Assembly: GCA_007449985.2 (NCBI GenBank)
Contig: VIIQ02000619.1
Span: 62,001-126,000 of the forward strand
Direction: 5' to 3'
Source: Desmodesmus armatus
Lineage: Eukaryota; Chlorophyta; Chlorophyceae; Sphaeropleales; Scenedesmaceae
Length of the DNA stretch: 64,000 nucleotides
In this document: in pieces, positions 1 to 8,871 of the stretch
How positions within the stretch are numbered: position 1 is the stretch's first letter
How the letters are laid out: every line of letters begins with the position of its first letter
The notes under the pieces: model-generated
Told to the model about the DNA's origin: nothing
The model's database searches: none
What the model saw: the letters and a program-made list of their open reading frames with translations, nothing else
Made by a program: the position numbers and the translations under genes

Positions 1-123
1 TTGCCCCCCTTGTAACTGCAGGCACCGGTTTATCCTACGTGTGACAGCAGGCTACGCTCCGCAGGCACCGGCACCGGCGGCAGCCCCCTGCCACCGGCCC
101 TGGCCCGTGGGCCCCGGCTTGCC
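1..123 (+). repeat. 3' end of the left LTR of element 1
   Basis: This matches 20820-20942 without gaps. Identity is complete to base 102, then falls to 18 of 23. The match stops exactly where a TGG-starting primer-binding site begins at 124, which supports 123 as the LTR end. The LTR does not finish in the usual CA, so the end may be off by a few bases. Confidence 0.75.
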
Positions 124-134
124 TGGTAGCGGAG
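124..134 (+). other. Primer-binding site, initiator tRNA-Met type
   Basis: TGGTAGCGGAG directly follows the LTR end. It is complementary to a CCA-ended tRNA whose acceptor strand would read CTCCGCTA, as expected for an initiator tRNA-Met variant, the common primer of LTR retrotransposons. The match beyond 11 bases is poor. Position and sequence agree, but the tRNA itself is not in the window. Confidence 0.6.
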
Positions 135-280
135 AAGTTCAAGAGGGCTATCAGGAGCCCGCATCCTGTGGCCTATTGGGAGAGCCCATCCGCTTCCCAA
201 GGGCTACCTGTCTACGGTTCTACGGGAGGAGACAGTAGTCTCTTCCACCCAAGTGAGTGCGGTTTCCAGTTAGGGCCTTG

Positions 281-495
281 CAAAGCAGGCCACCTGTGGT
301 CACCACCACAGGAACAGCACACAGCAGCAGCAGCAGTACCACCCCTGCTACTGCCTAAGCCAAAAAGCAAAAACAAATCAAAAAGGAAGGGAGAGGCAAC
401 AAGGCCTCTCCAAGCAGGCCATCTGTGGTCACCGCCACAGCAGCAGTACACCGCAGCAGCAGTACCACCCCTGCTACTGCCTAATCTAAAAAGCA
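281..495 (+). repeat. Tandem duplication in the leader of element 1
   Basis: Two diverged copies of an about 85-bp unit lie at about 281-365 and 412-495. Both contain the GCAGGCCA, TGTGGTCACC, CAGCAGCAGTACCACC and TGCTACTGCCTAA blocks and end in an A-rich tract. They precede the gag ATG at 514. Their role (packaging or translation) is unknown. Confidence 0.75.
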
Positions 496-513
496 AACAA
501 AAACAAAACAAAT

Positions 514-1059
514 ATGAGTGACAGCGACAGTGACTCTCACCCAGAGGGCCCCCCTGGACTGCACGGGCACGCCCCAGGGCCGGCAGCGGTACCTCATACG
601 TACCCTAACCCACAGGCAGTAAACACATTGGATAAGTTTGATGGGACACAGGATCCCAACGGCTGGCTGACCACCATACAGGACGCAGCATCCCTGTATC
701 GGTGGGACCCAGCCACTTGCCTTAACGTAGCTAAGCTTAAGCTAAGGGGGGCAGCCCAAAGGTGGGCTCAGTCCCGCCAGTTCACTAGCTGGGTTGACTT
801 TCAACACCAGCTGGACCACCGCTTTGGTGAAACGCAGGAGACAGCGATCGCCCGCCTGGAAAATTGCTTCCAGCGAAGGGACGAAAGTCCTAGGGCATTT
901 GCTGACCGCTTTCGCCAAGATGCTGACAGGTCCGGCAGGATGGAAGATGCAGCACTAGTGTACACATTCATACAGCGCCTGCAGCCTCACCTGAGGACTG
1001 AGGTGACAAGAAAACAACTAAAGAGCATCGATAAGATTGTAGAGTTCTGTAACTACTGA
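514..1059 (+). CDS. Element 1 Gag capsid-like domain, ending at an in-frame UGA
   Basis: A 181-residue ORF with a true ATG in an A-rich context. It matches the retrotransposon Gag capsid pattern: a low-complexity N-terminus, a domain entry around NTLDKFDGTQDPNGWL (residues about 31-46), and a helical core including AAQRWA, a FGETQE-type loop and ESPRAFADRF. Gag would assemble the RNA-packaging particle in the cytoplasm. The ORF stops at TGA (1057-1059), followed by CTC. The same frame then stays open for another 3.5 kb without a new ATG nearby. Either the UGA is read through to make Gag-Pro, or it is a disabling mutation. The Gag fold assignment is strong; the readthrough idea is inference. 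Confidence 0.8.
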   Translation: MSDSDSDSHPEGPPGLHGHAPGPAAVPHTYPNPQAVNTLDKFDGTQDPNGWLTTIQDAASLYRWDPATCLNVAKLKLRGAAQRWAQSRQFTSWVDFQHQLDHRFGETQETAIARLENCFQRRDESPRAFADRFRQDADRSGRMEDAALVYTFIQRLQPHLRTEVTRKQLKSIDKIVEFCNY

Positions 1060-4000
1060 CTCGGCGTTCAGGGAAAGGCAGAGCATCCCTGGGAGGAGCC
1101 TAGGGAGAGGGTGGGTGACCACCCCTTCCCTGAAAGGCTACCCCGCAGCTCTGGCCCCCCTAGGCGCCCTGCCAGTGGGCAGGACAGGTTTCGCCGGGAG
1201 CCTGAGCCCTACAGGCCTCCCTTTCGTGACGTAAGTAACAGGGGCTTCCGCCCTAATGCAGCGCCCCCTGCCCCCAAACCTGCCCCAAGGGCAGCAGCCA
1301 CAACACCCTCAATTGAGGAGTTATCTAAGCAGCTTCAGCGCCTGTCGCTGAACCTGCACCAAGACCAGCAGCTACAGCAGAAGATGCAAGATAAGGATCG
1401 CGAGATCCGCACTCTACGGTACGCTCTGGAAAAGAAGCAAAGGTCAGGAGATGCTCAGATCAACATGCTGAGCCCCTGTGACCCAACATGGGATCAGCCC
1501 ACCGCTAGCGAGTACGGTGATGACCAGTTTGAAGAGATGGACATTGATCAGGACCTGCTTGCCTCTCTGATGGTCAAGCGAGCCGCTGAAAGTGATCCTC
1601 CCCTCAGGCGTATGCCAGCCAAACGCACAGCGATTAACCCAGATGCACAGAGCCCCTATGCACCAGTTAGGGCCCCTCCAAGGCCCCCTACACCTTACAG
1701 GGTACCACAGGCCACCCCTGTTGGTAAGCCCACAGAGCCTTACACAAGGGTCCCTCGCGAGAGGCAACCCATTGCTACTAACAATACTGCCCAGGCAGGC
1801 CCCTCGGGCCTGACCACAAGGGGCAATGCTCGCCTTGCTGCTCCTGCCGCCCCGTTTGTTTCCCCCAACAGGAGCGCTTCTGCAGCAGACCTGGCTGACC
1901 AGAAGGCCAAGAAGCTGGCCTCTGAGATCTGCAGGAGCATCAAGATGGATGGTCAGTGTGAGGGCAGCCTGCCACCCCAGGCAATCCTCACCTGCCTGGC
2001 CGGCCACCTGGCCCAGGTCCCCAGCCTGATCGCCCTCGGCCGCAGCATGGCCACCCAAGTGGAGACCGTCTTGGTGGACATCCGCAACAAGTACAAGCCG
2101 CCTGCCGGCAGCATGCTCAACATGGCTGCCTTGGACTACCCCCAAGAGGCCCCAGCGGCCCGCCTATACAACACAGAGCCCCAGTACCCACCTGCCCAGA
2201 GGATCTCCACCTGCAAATTGGCTGCCCGGCTCAACGGCATCCCCGTTGAAGCTGTGGTAGACACTGTTGCGAGCACCACTGCAGTCACCCTTGACTGCCT
2301 ACGCCGACTGGACCTGGACTCCCTGGTGCACCCTACCCGCGCCAGCTACCTCAACGCTGACGGTAGGGTCAGTAAGGGCAAAGGCAAAGTGCCCAACCTG
2401 ATTCCCGGGTTGGGTGAGCTGGAAACCCTTACTAGCCCCACCGTCACTACGGCGCTCAACTATGATGTTCTGATCGGCAACGATATTCTGAAGCGCATCA
2501 AGGCGGTGATCGACTACGACAAGTCCACCCTGACCCTGAGGGTGGACCCCAACCACAACCAGGAGCTGCCCATCTCCACCACCTACCCAGTGGAGGCACA
2601 GTTCCACCTTGAGACCGTCCAGCCTACCGGCAGCGACAGTCCTGACTACACCCAAGAGCAAGGCCAGACCCTCTACCTGGAGGAGACCGAGCCGACTGCG
2701 GCCCCTACTGCCGCCCAGCTGGGAGACAACCAGCACCCAGGTGACCTCCCCTCTTCTGTGGGTGCCTACCCAGGTACCAGGCTGAGCCACTCTGTTGGTA
2801 GTGCAAGCAGGTCACATGCTTGCATAACCACAGTGGGGCCCAGCGCTGCCCTTGACAGCATCCCGGAAGAGGAGTGGACCAACCCGGGAGCGACTGACGA
2901 CATGGAAGCCAAGTTCAACACCATGGAGGCTGCCCTCGATGCTCTCGCAAGGGACAGGGGTTACGCCAACATGGATGACTGGATGGAGAAGGATCCCCCT
3001 ATCCCGGGAGACCCCAACTACGAGCCACCGACTACAGGCTACAATGCCAACCAATCCCCAGATGGTTCCTCCCCGCAGGCTGCGCCGGGCGCACTTGCAA
3101 AGAGCCAGGGCTATCCCAACATGGGAGTTTGGAAGGAAAGGGTACGAGGGAAGCTGTCAAAGGCCTCACTCCCCCCTGTGGAGACCGACTACGAGCCCCA
3201 GCCTTCCGGCAGCCTGGCATTCAATGTCAGGCCTACCGACTACGAGCCACTGCCTACAGACTACCACAAGAGCAAGCCCCAGTCTACGGCCAGCCTTGAG
3301 CAGGCCCTCTACCAGGATGCAGCTCCCTACAGCTGCGGTGCCAGCCACAAGGCACCCCCACCGGCAGAGCCCTCACCACAGCCCCCTGTCAAGGTCACCC
3401 AGCCTATTCCTATCAGGAACAGGCCTGGGCAGATTTTGTCTAGGGCTTGTGAAGGTGCGCCCAAGCATACGGTGACAACTGAGGTGCTACCGCCCCCCAG
3501 TTCAACCCCTACTCGAAGACTACGCATCAAGCTGCGGAAGCACCCCTACGCCCCTCAGGAGTACCCACCTGAGAAGAAGGTAGCAGGTTTCCAGGTGAGG
3601 GAGCCTAAGCACGCCCCGGCTGTCCCTTTGGGTGGCATGTGTGGTGAGCAGCGGCTGCCCCCACCGCCTGTTACTCCCCCAGGGAGCCATGGCTTGAGTG
3701 CTGGTTACCCCAGTACTCAACTGCCAAGGACCCCTACCCCCGGAGAGCTGCGTCAGCAGTTCTTCGGCAAGGAATACCACCCAGTGCAGGCCAGCCTGCA
3801 CATGTTGAAGAGGGTGTGGCATGCTGCGCGCAAGCACGGTTTGTCCGCCGAGTTCAACATCTGGCTTCAGCACTACACGGCCACCCAGTTGGCCCTCAGG
3901 CGATCAATGGAAGAAGACCTCTACAGGGAAACGCCCTACCACAAGCTGGAGAAATCCCCTATTCAGGAGAGCTCCATCTTCGACCCTATGGACATCCCAA

Positions 4001-4578
4001 TTGATTTGCTTGCAAGTGAAGGAGCTGACCTGTGTGATACACCTACTGAGAAGCCCCTCTGGCATCCTGCTCACCCCCTGGCGTCAGCTCATCCTATGGA
4101 GCTATGCTTCATGGATGAGATAACCAGTGAGGAAGAGAAGGACGCCCGTAAGTGGCTGCCTGATGGCTTGCTGCCCAGCTGGGCCAGCCCAGTTGGGGCT
4201 GATACCCCTCAGCCCTACTCCCAGCGCGAAGAAGACGAAGTTCAAGAACAAGACCCCCAGCCGCTGGCAAAGCCCTCAGCAATGGACCCTAGCAAGCCCA
4301 CCCGGCCTGGTTCTGTAAGGATCGGGTCTGGGAAGGACTTGCCTAGGGCCCTTGAGGGTGTGCCCAGGTCTACGGTGACCCCAGAAGGTCCCCGGTCAGG
4401 CCCAAAACGCCGGCCCTACTCCAAGCGGGTAAGAAAGGAAGGAGACCCTATGACACTACTGGGTTTGGAAGGGGCCCTAAAGCCTAGTGACCACTACCAC
4501 CCCTGGGCTCAGCCTACTAGGCGCCCCCTTGAGATACGCGAGCCTTCCCTCGACAAGTGGCCAAGTGAGAGACCCTAA
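1060..4578 (+). CDS. Element 1 Gag-Pro continuation: proline-rich region with retropepsin-like domain (likely degenerate)
   Basis: Open in the Gag frame directly after the UGA; the first plausible internal start is a GTG at 1111, so this is probably not an independent gene. The N-terminal part is basic and proline-rich with a short coiled coil (about 1310-1440). A retropepsin-like segment follows at about 2210-2540: AVVDTVAST at the active-site position (Asp codon at 2260) and NYDVLIGNDIL as the second hallmark. The usual Asp-Thr-Gly is Asp-Thr-Val here, so activity is doubtful. The rest is a long proline, glutamate and tyrosine-rich tail with repeated TDYEP phrases. No RT follows. The ORF closes at TAA 12 bases before the nested insertion. 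The next frame shows that the coding sequence once ran on (see 16975-17388), so a 1-nt frameshift lies near 4550-4575. Confidence 0.65.
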   Translation, partial: LGVQGKAEHPWEEPRERVGDHPFPERLPRSSGPPRRPASGQDRFRREPEPYRPPFRDVSNRGFRPNAAPPAPKPAPRAAATTPSIEELSKQLQRLSLNLHQDQQLQQKMQDKDREIRTLRYALEKKQRSGDAQINMLSPCDPTWDQPTASEYGDDQFEEMDIDQDLLASLMVKRAAESDPPLRRMPAKRTAINPDAQSPYAPVRAPPRPPTPYRVPQATPVGKPTEPYTRVPRERQPIATNNTAQAGPSGLTTRGNARLAAPAAPFVSPNRSASAADLADQKAKKLASEICRSIKMDGQCEGSLPPQAILTCLAGHLAQVPSLIALGRSMATQVETVLVDIRNKYKPPAGSMLNMAALDYPQEAPAARLYNTEPQYPPAQRISTCKLAARLNGIPVEAVVDTVASTTAVTLDCLRRLDLDSLVHPTRASYLNADGRVSKGKGKVPNLIPGLGELETLTSPTVTTALNYDVLIGNDILKRIKAVIDYDKSTLTLRVDPNHNQELPISTTYPVEAQFHLETVQPTGSDSPDYTQEQGQTLYLEETEPTAAPTAAQLGDNQHPGDLPSSVGAYPGTRLSHSVGSASRSHACITTVGPSAALDSIPEEEWTNPGATDDMEAKFNTMEAALDALARDRGYANMDDWMEKDPPIPGDPNYEPPTTGYNANQSPDGSSPQAAPGALAKSQGYPNMGVWKERVRGKLSKASLPPVETDYEPQPSGSLAFNVRPTDYEPLPTDYHKSKPQSTASLEQALYQDAAPYSCGASHKAPPPAEPSPQPPVKVTQPIPIRNRPGQILSRACEGAPKHTVTTEVLPPPSSTPTRRLRIKLRKHPYAPQEYPPEKKVAGFQVREPKHAPAVPLGGMCGEQRLPPPPVTPPGSHGLSAGYPSTQLPRTPTPGELRQQFFGKEYHPVQASLHMLKRVWHAARKHGLSAEFNIWLQHYTATQLALRRSMEEDLYRETPYHKLEKSPIQESSIFDPMDIPIDLLASEGADLCDTPTEKPLWHPAHPLASAHPMELCFMDEITSEEEKDARKWLPDGLLPSWASPVGADTPQPYSQREEDEVQEQDPQPLAKPSAMDPSKPTRPGSVRIGSGKDLPRALEGVPRSTVTPEGPRSGPKRRPYSKRVRKEGDPMTLLGLEGALKPSDHYHPWAQPTRRPLEIREPSLDKWPSERP

Positions 4579-4589
4579 GGTGACCCCTA

Positions 4590-5092
4590 TGTCGTACAAC
4601 ATGGGCGCCATGACAGATAGGCGCTGACTCTACATCACACTACCCCTGCAGCCAGGGGAACACCGCACAGCTGGCTCTCCAACTGCTTGGTAACCTTTCG
4701 TGCCTGCAAAATGAGATCTGGACGCGTATCATTCGGAGAATGGAAGCACACATGGGCCTGTGCCCGGATAAGATGAATGGATTACATCTCGACTGCTCTG
4801 GGCCGCTCAGCCCTTGGCTGGCGGCCTCAGCCTGATACTCCTGATCCTTTGAGTGTGTGTGTGTGTGTGTGTGTGTGATTCAACGCGTGCCGTGCACCGG
4901 CACGCGCGCAGCCTTATGCTGTGAGTGCAGAATCTCAACAGACATAACAGGCAATGCAAGTGCCACCTGGCACTCTGAGTGACAACCTGTCTTAGGGCAC
5001 CACAAGCCCTCTGGAATGCTTTTCAACACACCTCAACTGCTGTTGCACAGCAGTGCAGCCCTAATCGGGTGCATGACCAAATCGGGTATGAC
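4590..5092 (+). repeat. LTR-like unit (TGTCGTAC...TATGACA)
   Basis: A 503-bp unit starting TG and ending CA. Its first 51 bp recur inverted at 15928-15978. Its last about 450 bp (4640-5094) recur directly at 6113-6557 with only about three substitutions and a shorter (GT)n run at 4855-4876. The end carries two ATCGGG motifs, also seen at the end of the palindrome (16974). It reads as a solo LTR or the outer half of a tandem LTR arrangement. Confidence 0.6.
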
Positions 5093-5094
5093 AG
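4640..5094 (+). repeat. Direct repeat, copy 1 (455 bp)
   Basis: About 99 percent identical to 6113-6557. The only length change is 10 bp in a (GT)n microsatellite. Such high identity implies recent duplication or gene conversion. Confidence 0.85.
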
Positions 5095-6112
5095 CTGTCG
5101 TGCAAGATGAGCGATATGCCAGATAAGCGCTGAGTGTGTGAGGGAGACAGTGACCTGTCCACACCCCCCCAAACGCCGCACACAGGCAAAGCACGGCTGA
5201 GCATGTGTGAGGAGTTTGTTACTCACAGGTCACACATGGAGTGGGATGCCACCACTGAATCACAAAGGATGCACAACTGCAACACAACAACTGGAGTACC
5301 GTCCATCACCCCCCTTGCACTTTGCCAAGGTCACATGCAACACGTGCACCACCACAAGTCACTACTGCTGACACTTTCAGCACTCAGGTACTGCACAACC
5401 TGCCCAATGACTGCTCCATCGTGTGTGTGCCTTTGCTTGGCACATCACCGCTGCTGCTGCTGCTGCGGCTAAGCATGGGCACGCCTAACCTTGGTGGGGC
5501 TTGCTTTCCCACAATCTGGCTGCGCTCTTGCCCATCACTAACACAATGGAACCACTCTGCTCTATGGTGTGTGCTTTTGCTTGGCACATCACCACTGCTA
5601 CTGCTGCGACTATGCATGGGCCGCCTGGCCTTGGTGGGGCTTGCTTTCCCACAATCTGGCTGCGCTCTTGCCCATCACTACACAAGGGGGACGCTGTGTC
5701 CACAGGTGCTTCCCTGCTGCCTTTTGCACCCCTGCTGGATTCGCCACAGTCTAACGTAGCACATGGAGGAGGGGCACTGCTGCTGACAAGCCTCTGCTGT
5801 GGTGTCCGGCTCTGGCGCTCTTCGCTCTGGCTCTGAGATCACTCCTCCAGTTCGGTCATGTAGCACGTTGTCGGACGCTTTGACAACGCTGCAGGTCCTC
5901 TGCTGCCTCCATGCGAGCTCCCTGCTGTGGGACTACTGCTGCTGCTGCTCCTGGTCCAAAACTGCTTGCTTGGGTGACTGCTGTGGCACTGCACACGACT
6001 GCATGGACGATGAAACAAAGCCAATAACTTCGATACTATCCTGCTGCAGAAACCCAGCTGCAAGGCACTACGGGCTTGACGCGTTGAATGTGGCTGCCGA
6101 TCCCTTTTGCTA
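5095..6112 (+). other. Spacer between the two direct repeats, starting with a diverged copy of the 51-bp terminal sequence
   Basis: The first about 50 bp (TGTCGTGCAAGATGAGCG onward) are a diverged version of 4590-4640, so 5095-6556 looks like an older or related LTR-type unit. A partial tandem duplication of about 115 bp lies at about 5423-5541 and 5567-5682, sharing TTGGTGGGGCTTGCTTTCCC. No convincing coding sequence was found; the short ORFs are repeat-derived. Confidence 0.55.
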
Positions 6113-6557
6113 CTACCCCCGCAGCCAGGGGAACACCGCACAGCTGGCTCTCCAACTGCTTGGTAACCTTTCTTGCCTGCAAAATGAGATCTGGACGCGT
6201 ATCATTCGGAGAATGGAAGCACACATGGGCCTGTGCCCGGATAAGATGAATGGATTACATCTCGACTGCTCTGGGCCGCTCAGCCCTTGGCTGGCGGCCT
6301 CAGCCTGATACTCTTGATCCTTTGAGTGTGTGTGTGTGTGATTCAACGCGTGCCGTGCACCGGCACGCGCGCAGCCTTATGCTGTGAGTGCAGAATCTCA
6401 ACAGACATAACAGGCAATGCAAGTGCCACCTGGCACTCTGAGTGACAACCTGTCTTAGGGCACCACAAGCCCTCTGGAATGCTTTTCAACACACCTCAAC
6501 TGCTGTTGCACAGCAGTGCAGCCCTAATCGGGTGCATGACCAAATCGGGTATGACAG
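6113..6557 (+). repeat. Direct repeat, copy 2 (445 bp)
   Basis: This is the partner of 4640-5094. It ends at the same TATGACAG, after which the sequence departs (AACAGGTTG) and leads into the 138-bp repeat at 6574. Confidence 0.85.
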
Positions 6558-6573
6558 AACAGGTTGTTCTACT

Positions 6574-6711
6574 ATTGGCTCTTGGAGTTGTCTGTTAGTG
6601 CTGAGAGTAGCTTGAGCAGCAGTGGGTGAGTGTGCCACCTGAGAATGGCCAGCTGTCAAGTGGTCAAATGAGCATGGCAGTTGTGCCATGTGTCTGTTGA
6701 GTTTCTGACCG
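6574..6711 (+). repeat. 138-bp repeat shared with both arms of the palindrome
   Basis: The sequence from ATTGGCTCTTGGAG to TTTCTGACCG recurs directly at 16009-16146 and inverted at 16806-16943. It ends exactly where the open frame of element 2 ORF1 begins (6709), so it may be a remnant of the element 2 LTR or a chimeric junction. Confidence 0.8.
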
Positions 6712-8871
6712 GCTATTGGCTGTTCTGTTCTACAGCAGCAGCCGCAGCAGCAGCAGCGCCCGCAGTCCCCAAGGCCCCCAGGTTTGGGCAGGCAGGCAGC
6801 AGGGCAGGATTGCAACACCTGCGGCTGGACAGGCGGACACTGGGACGGGGTGTGTTACATCGAGCGGCCGGACAAGGCACCAGCAGACTGGGCGCCCAGC
6901 AGCAGGACCAGGCCTCAGATGCTGGAGCTGTACCGGCGCAAGTGCGAGCAGTACAATGTGCAGGCCAAGCAGCCGCGTTCCCCTGCTGCAGCGCGGCAGC
7001 AGGGTGCGCAGCGGCCCATGGGAGCTCTGTCGGAGTGGGAGCAGGACTGGGATGGGTATTCAGAGGAGCGGGAGGTGCAGCAGGAGCTGACAGGTGAGCC
7101 AGTGAGCTGGTTTCCTGCAGCGAACTTGACGCAGAGCTGGTCCCCAGCATACAGGCAGACAGAGCAGTATGACTGGTTGCCAACAGGCACTTTGAGTGAG
7201 ATAGAGCCCGCAGCAGTGGGCACAAGGGGCCGACCGCCCCACAGCTTCCTGCCTTCCGACAACACACAGCCGCGTGTGCGACTTACCACTGCTGACAGGG
7301 TTGTGCCGCCTGCACTTGTGCCATTGCAGGTGAACCTGACAGCGCACGTGCACCCCAGCAAGCTGCAGGAGCTGTTGGGGATGCTGTACGGTCAGCCTGG
7401 TGCTGCAGAGGCAGCAGCCAGCCTTGTAGCAGCAGACACACCCAGGGCCTCAGCAGCAGCGCTGCAGCAGCAGCCTGGGCTTGAGCGCCGTGTGCTGGAG
7501 CAGCTGAGCCCCATGCTGCCCAGTGCAGCAACTGATCCAGAGGAGGTACAGGAGCTGTTAGCAAGGCACGAGCAGAACAGTCAGGTGCAGCACCTGCACC
7601 TGTTTAGCAGCAGCGAGCCCAGCAGCGGTGTCACCATGCAGTGGGGCACAAGGGGGCATGAGAAGCACGCTCAGCCACCCAAGGCAGCATCAGACTCGGG
7701 CTGTGTGCCCAGCATCATCGCTGAGTCGCTCATCAACGCCACAGGGCTGCGCGTAACCCCACTGACCCCTCAGGAGCAGGAGCAGGTGAGGGGCATTGAC
7801 GGAACCGTTTCTTCGCGCATCTATGGGCGCACAGAGCCCATCACTATCATCCTGTGCAGGGGCACACCGCAGGAGGTGGCCCTCACGTCACACAGGGGTT
7901 TCCTTGCGGTGCGCGGCACAGAGGCTTCTTACATGTACGATATGGTCATCGGCAGAGATCTGCTGGATCAGGTGTCAGGTTTTGTACTGCCCGTCATGAG
8001 TCGCTTTGTGTACATGCCACACATGCAGCAGGGTGACATCAGCACCCTGCACAGCATGCCAGTAGTGAGTGGCAGGGCTGCCACATCGCCTGGGCAACGC
8101 TTGCATGCTGCTGCACTGTCTGATGGACTGGCGTTCCTGCCCGTTTGCTCTGGTGTTTTCGCAGGCAGCGACCCTCCAGCAGAGGCTGAGCAGGGCACAG
8201 CAGCAGACACACAGCAGGGCCCCTCAACAGCAGACGCAGGCACTCAGACAGACAGCAAGCCTGTCAGCAAGCGTCAGCAGCGGTTGAACCGCCTAGCAGC
8301 AGCAGCAGAGACAGAGGCAGCAGTGGCAGCAGACTGTGGACCCACAGTTGGGGCTTGGGGGGTGGGCAGCACAGCAGCAGCAGTCCTGCTGTGGCTCATC
8401 CTCCTGCCCATCATGTTGCTGTTTAGGCGCGCGCGTGATGTGCTGGAGCGCACGTGGCGCTCCCTGTTTGGTGCGGCCATGCAATCAGCCCCGCGTGAGG
8501 GTACCACCTACTGGCGGCTTGGCAGAGGCCACCGCTCAGCAGCAGGTGAGACAATATACCTGCAGCCTGATGCTAAGAGCAGCGGGAGAAAGCCGCGTTC
8601 TGTAATCATATTGCGGCCACGCATTACTTGGAGCTTTGTGGCGTCAGCGTGGACAGCCAAGACGCTGCTTTTTCTGCTGATGCTAGCAGCAGTCGCCACT
8701 ACCAGCACACAGGCTATGCAGACATACCAGGCAGTGACGCCTGCCAGCACAAGCATTACATACTCACAGCCGCTGATGCCGCATGTGCCTTACTCTGTGA
8801 CGCACCTGCTGGCTGCAGGTCTGACCGATCACTTAGGCGGCACTGGCAACGGCGAGTGTTTTCGCGGCTGA
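6709..8871 (+). CDS. Element 2 ORF1: zinc knuckle, aspartic protease, two membrane segments (5' truncated or spliced)
   Basis: Open from 6709 with no ATG near its start (TTG at 6784), so the N-terminus is missing, spliced on (a pyrimidine-rich tract then ACAG precedes 6735) or made by another start. A CCHC-type knuckle lies at about 6814-6856 (CNTCGWTGGHWDGVC). A retropepsin follows with an intact Asp-Ser-Gly triad (Asp codon 7693, DSGCVPSIIAESL) and the second hallmark YDMVIGRDLL at about 7938. Then comes a Gln/Ala-rich region and two hydrophobic segments (about 8384-8428 and 8640-8700) separated by a basic stretch. Gag and protease products are expected; the membrane segments are not usual between protease and RT. 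The ORF overlaps the pol frame by 35 nt (8837-8871), with pol in the +1 frame. Confidence 0.75.
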   Translation, partial: PAIGCSVLQQQPQQQQRPQSPRPPGLGRQAAGQDCNTCGWTGGHWDGVCYIERPDKAPADWAPSSRTRPQMLELYRRKCEQYNVQAKQPRSPAAARQQGAQRPMGALSEWEQDWDGYSEEREVQQELTGEPVSWFPAANLTQSWSPAYRQTEQYDWLPTGTLSEIEPAAVGTRGRPPHSFLPSDNTQPRVRLTTADRVVPPALVPLQVNLTAHVHPSKLQELLGMLYGQPGAAEAAASLVAADTPRASAAALQQQPGLERRVLEQLSPMLPSAATDPEEVQELLARHEQNSQVQHLHLFSSSEPSSGVTMQWGTRGHEKHAQPPKAASDSGCVPSIIAESLINATGLRVTPLTPQEQEQVRGIDGTVSSRIYGRTEPITIILCRGTPQEVALTSHRGFLAVRGTEASYMYDMVIGRDLLDQVSGFVLPVMSRFVYMPHMQQGDISTLHSMPVVSGRAATSPGQRLHAAALSDGLAFLPVCSGVFAGSDPPAEAEQGTAADTQQGPSTADAGTQTDSKPVSKRQQRLNRLAAAAETEAAVAADCGPTVGAWGVGSTAAAVLLWLILLPIMLLFRRARDVLERTWRSLFGAAMQSAPREGTTYWRLGRGHRSAAGETIYLQPDAKSSGRKPRSVIILRPRITWSFVASAWTAKTLLFLLMLAAVATTSTQAMQTYQAVTPASTSITYSQPLMPHVPYSVTHLLAAGLTDHLGGTGNGECFRG

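Noticed and set aside
1444..3873. Several long minus-strand ORFs across the element 1 polyprotein
   Set aside because: They are antisense shadows of a GC-rich, proline-rich coding region and show no family resemblance.
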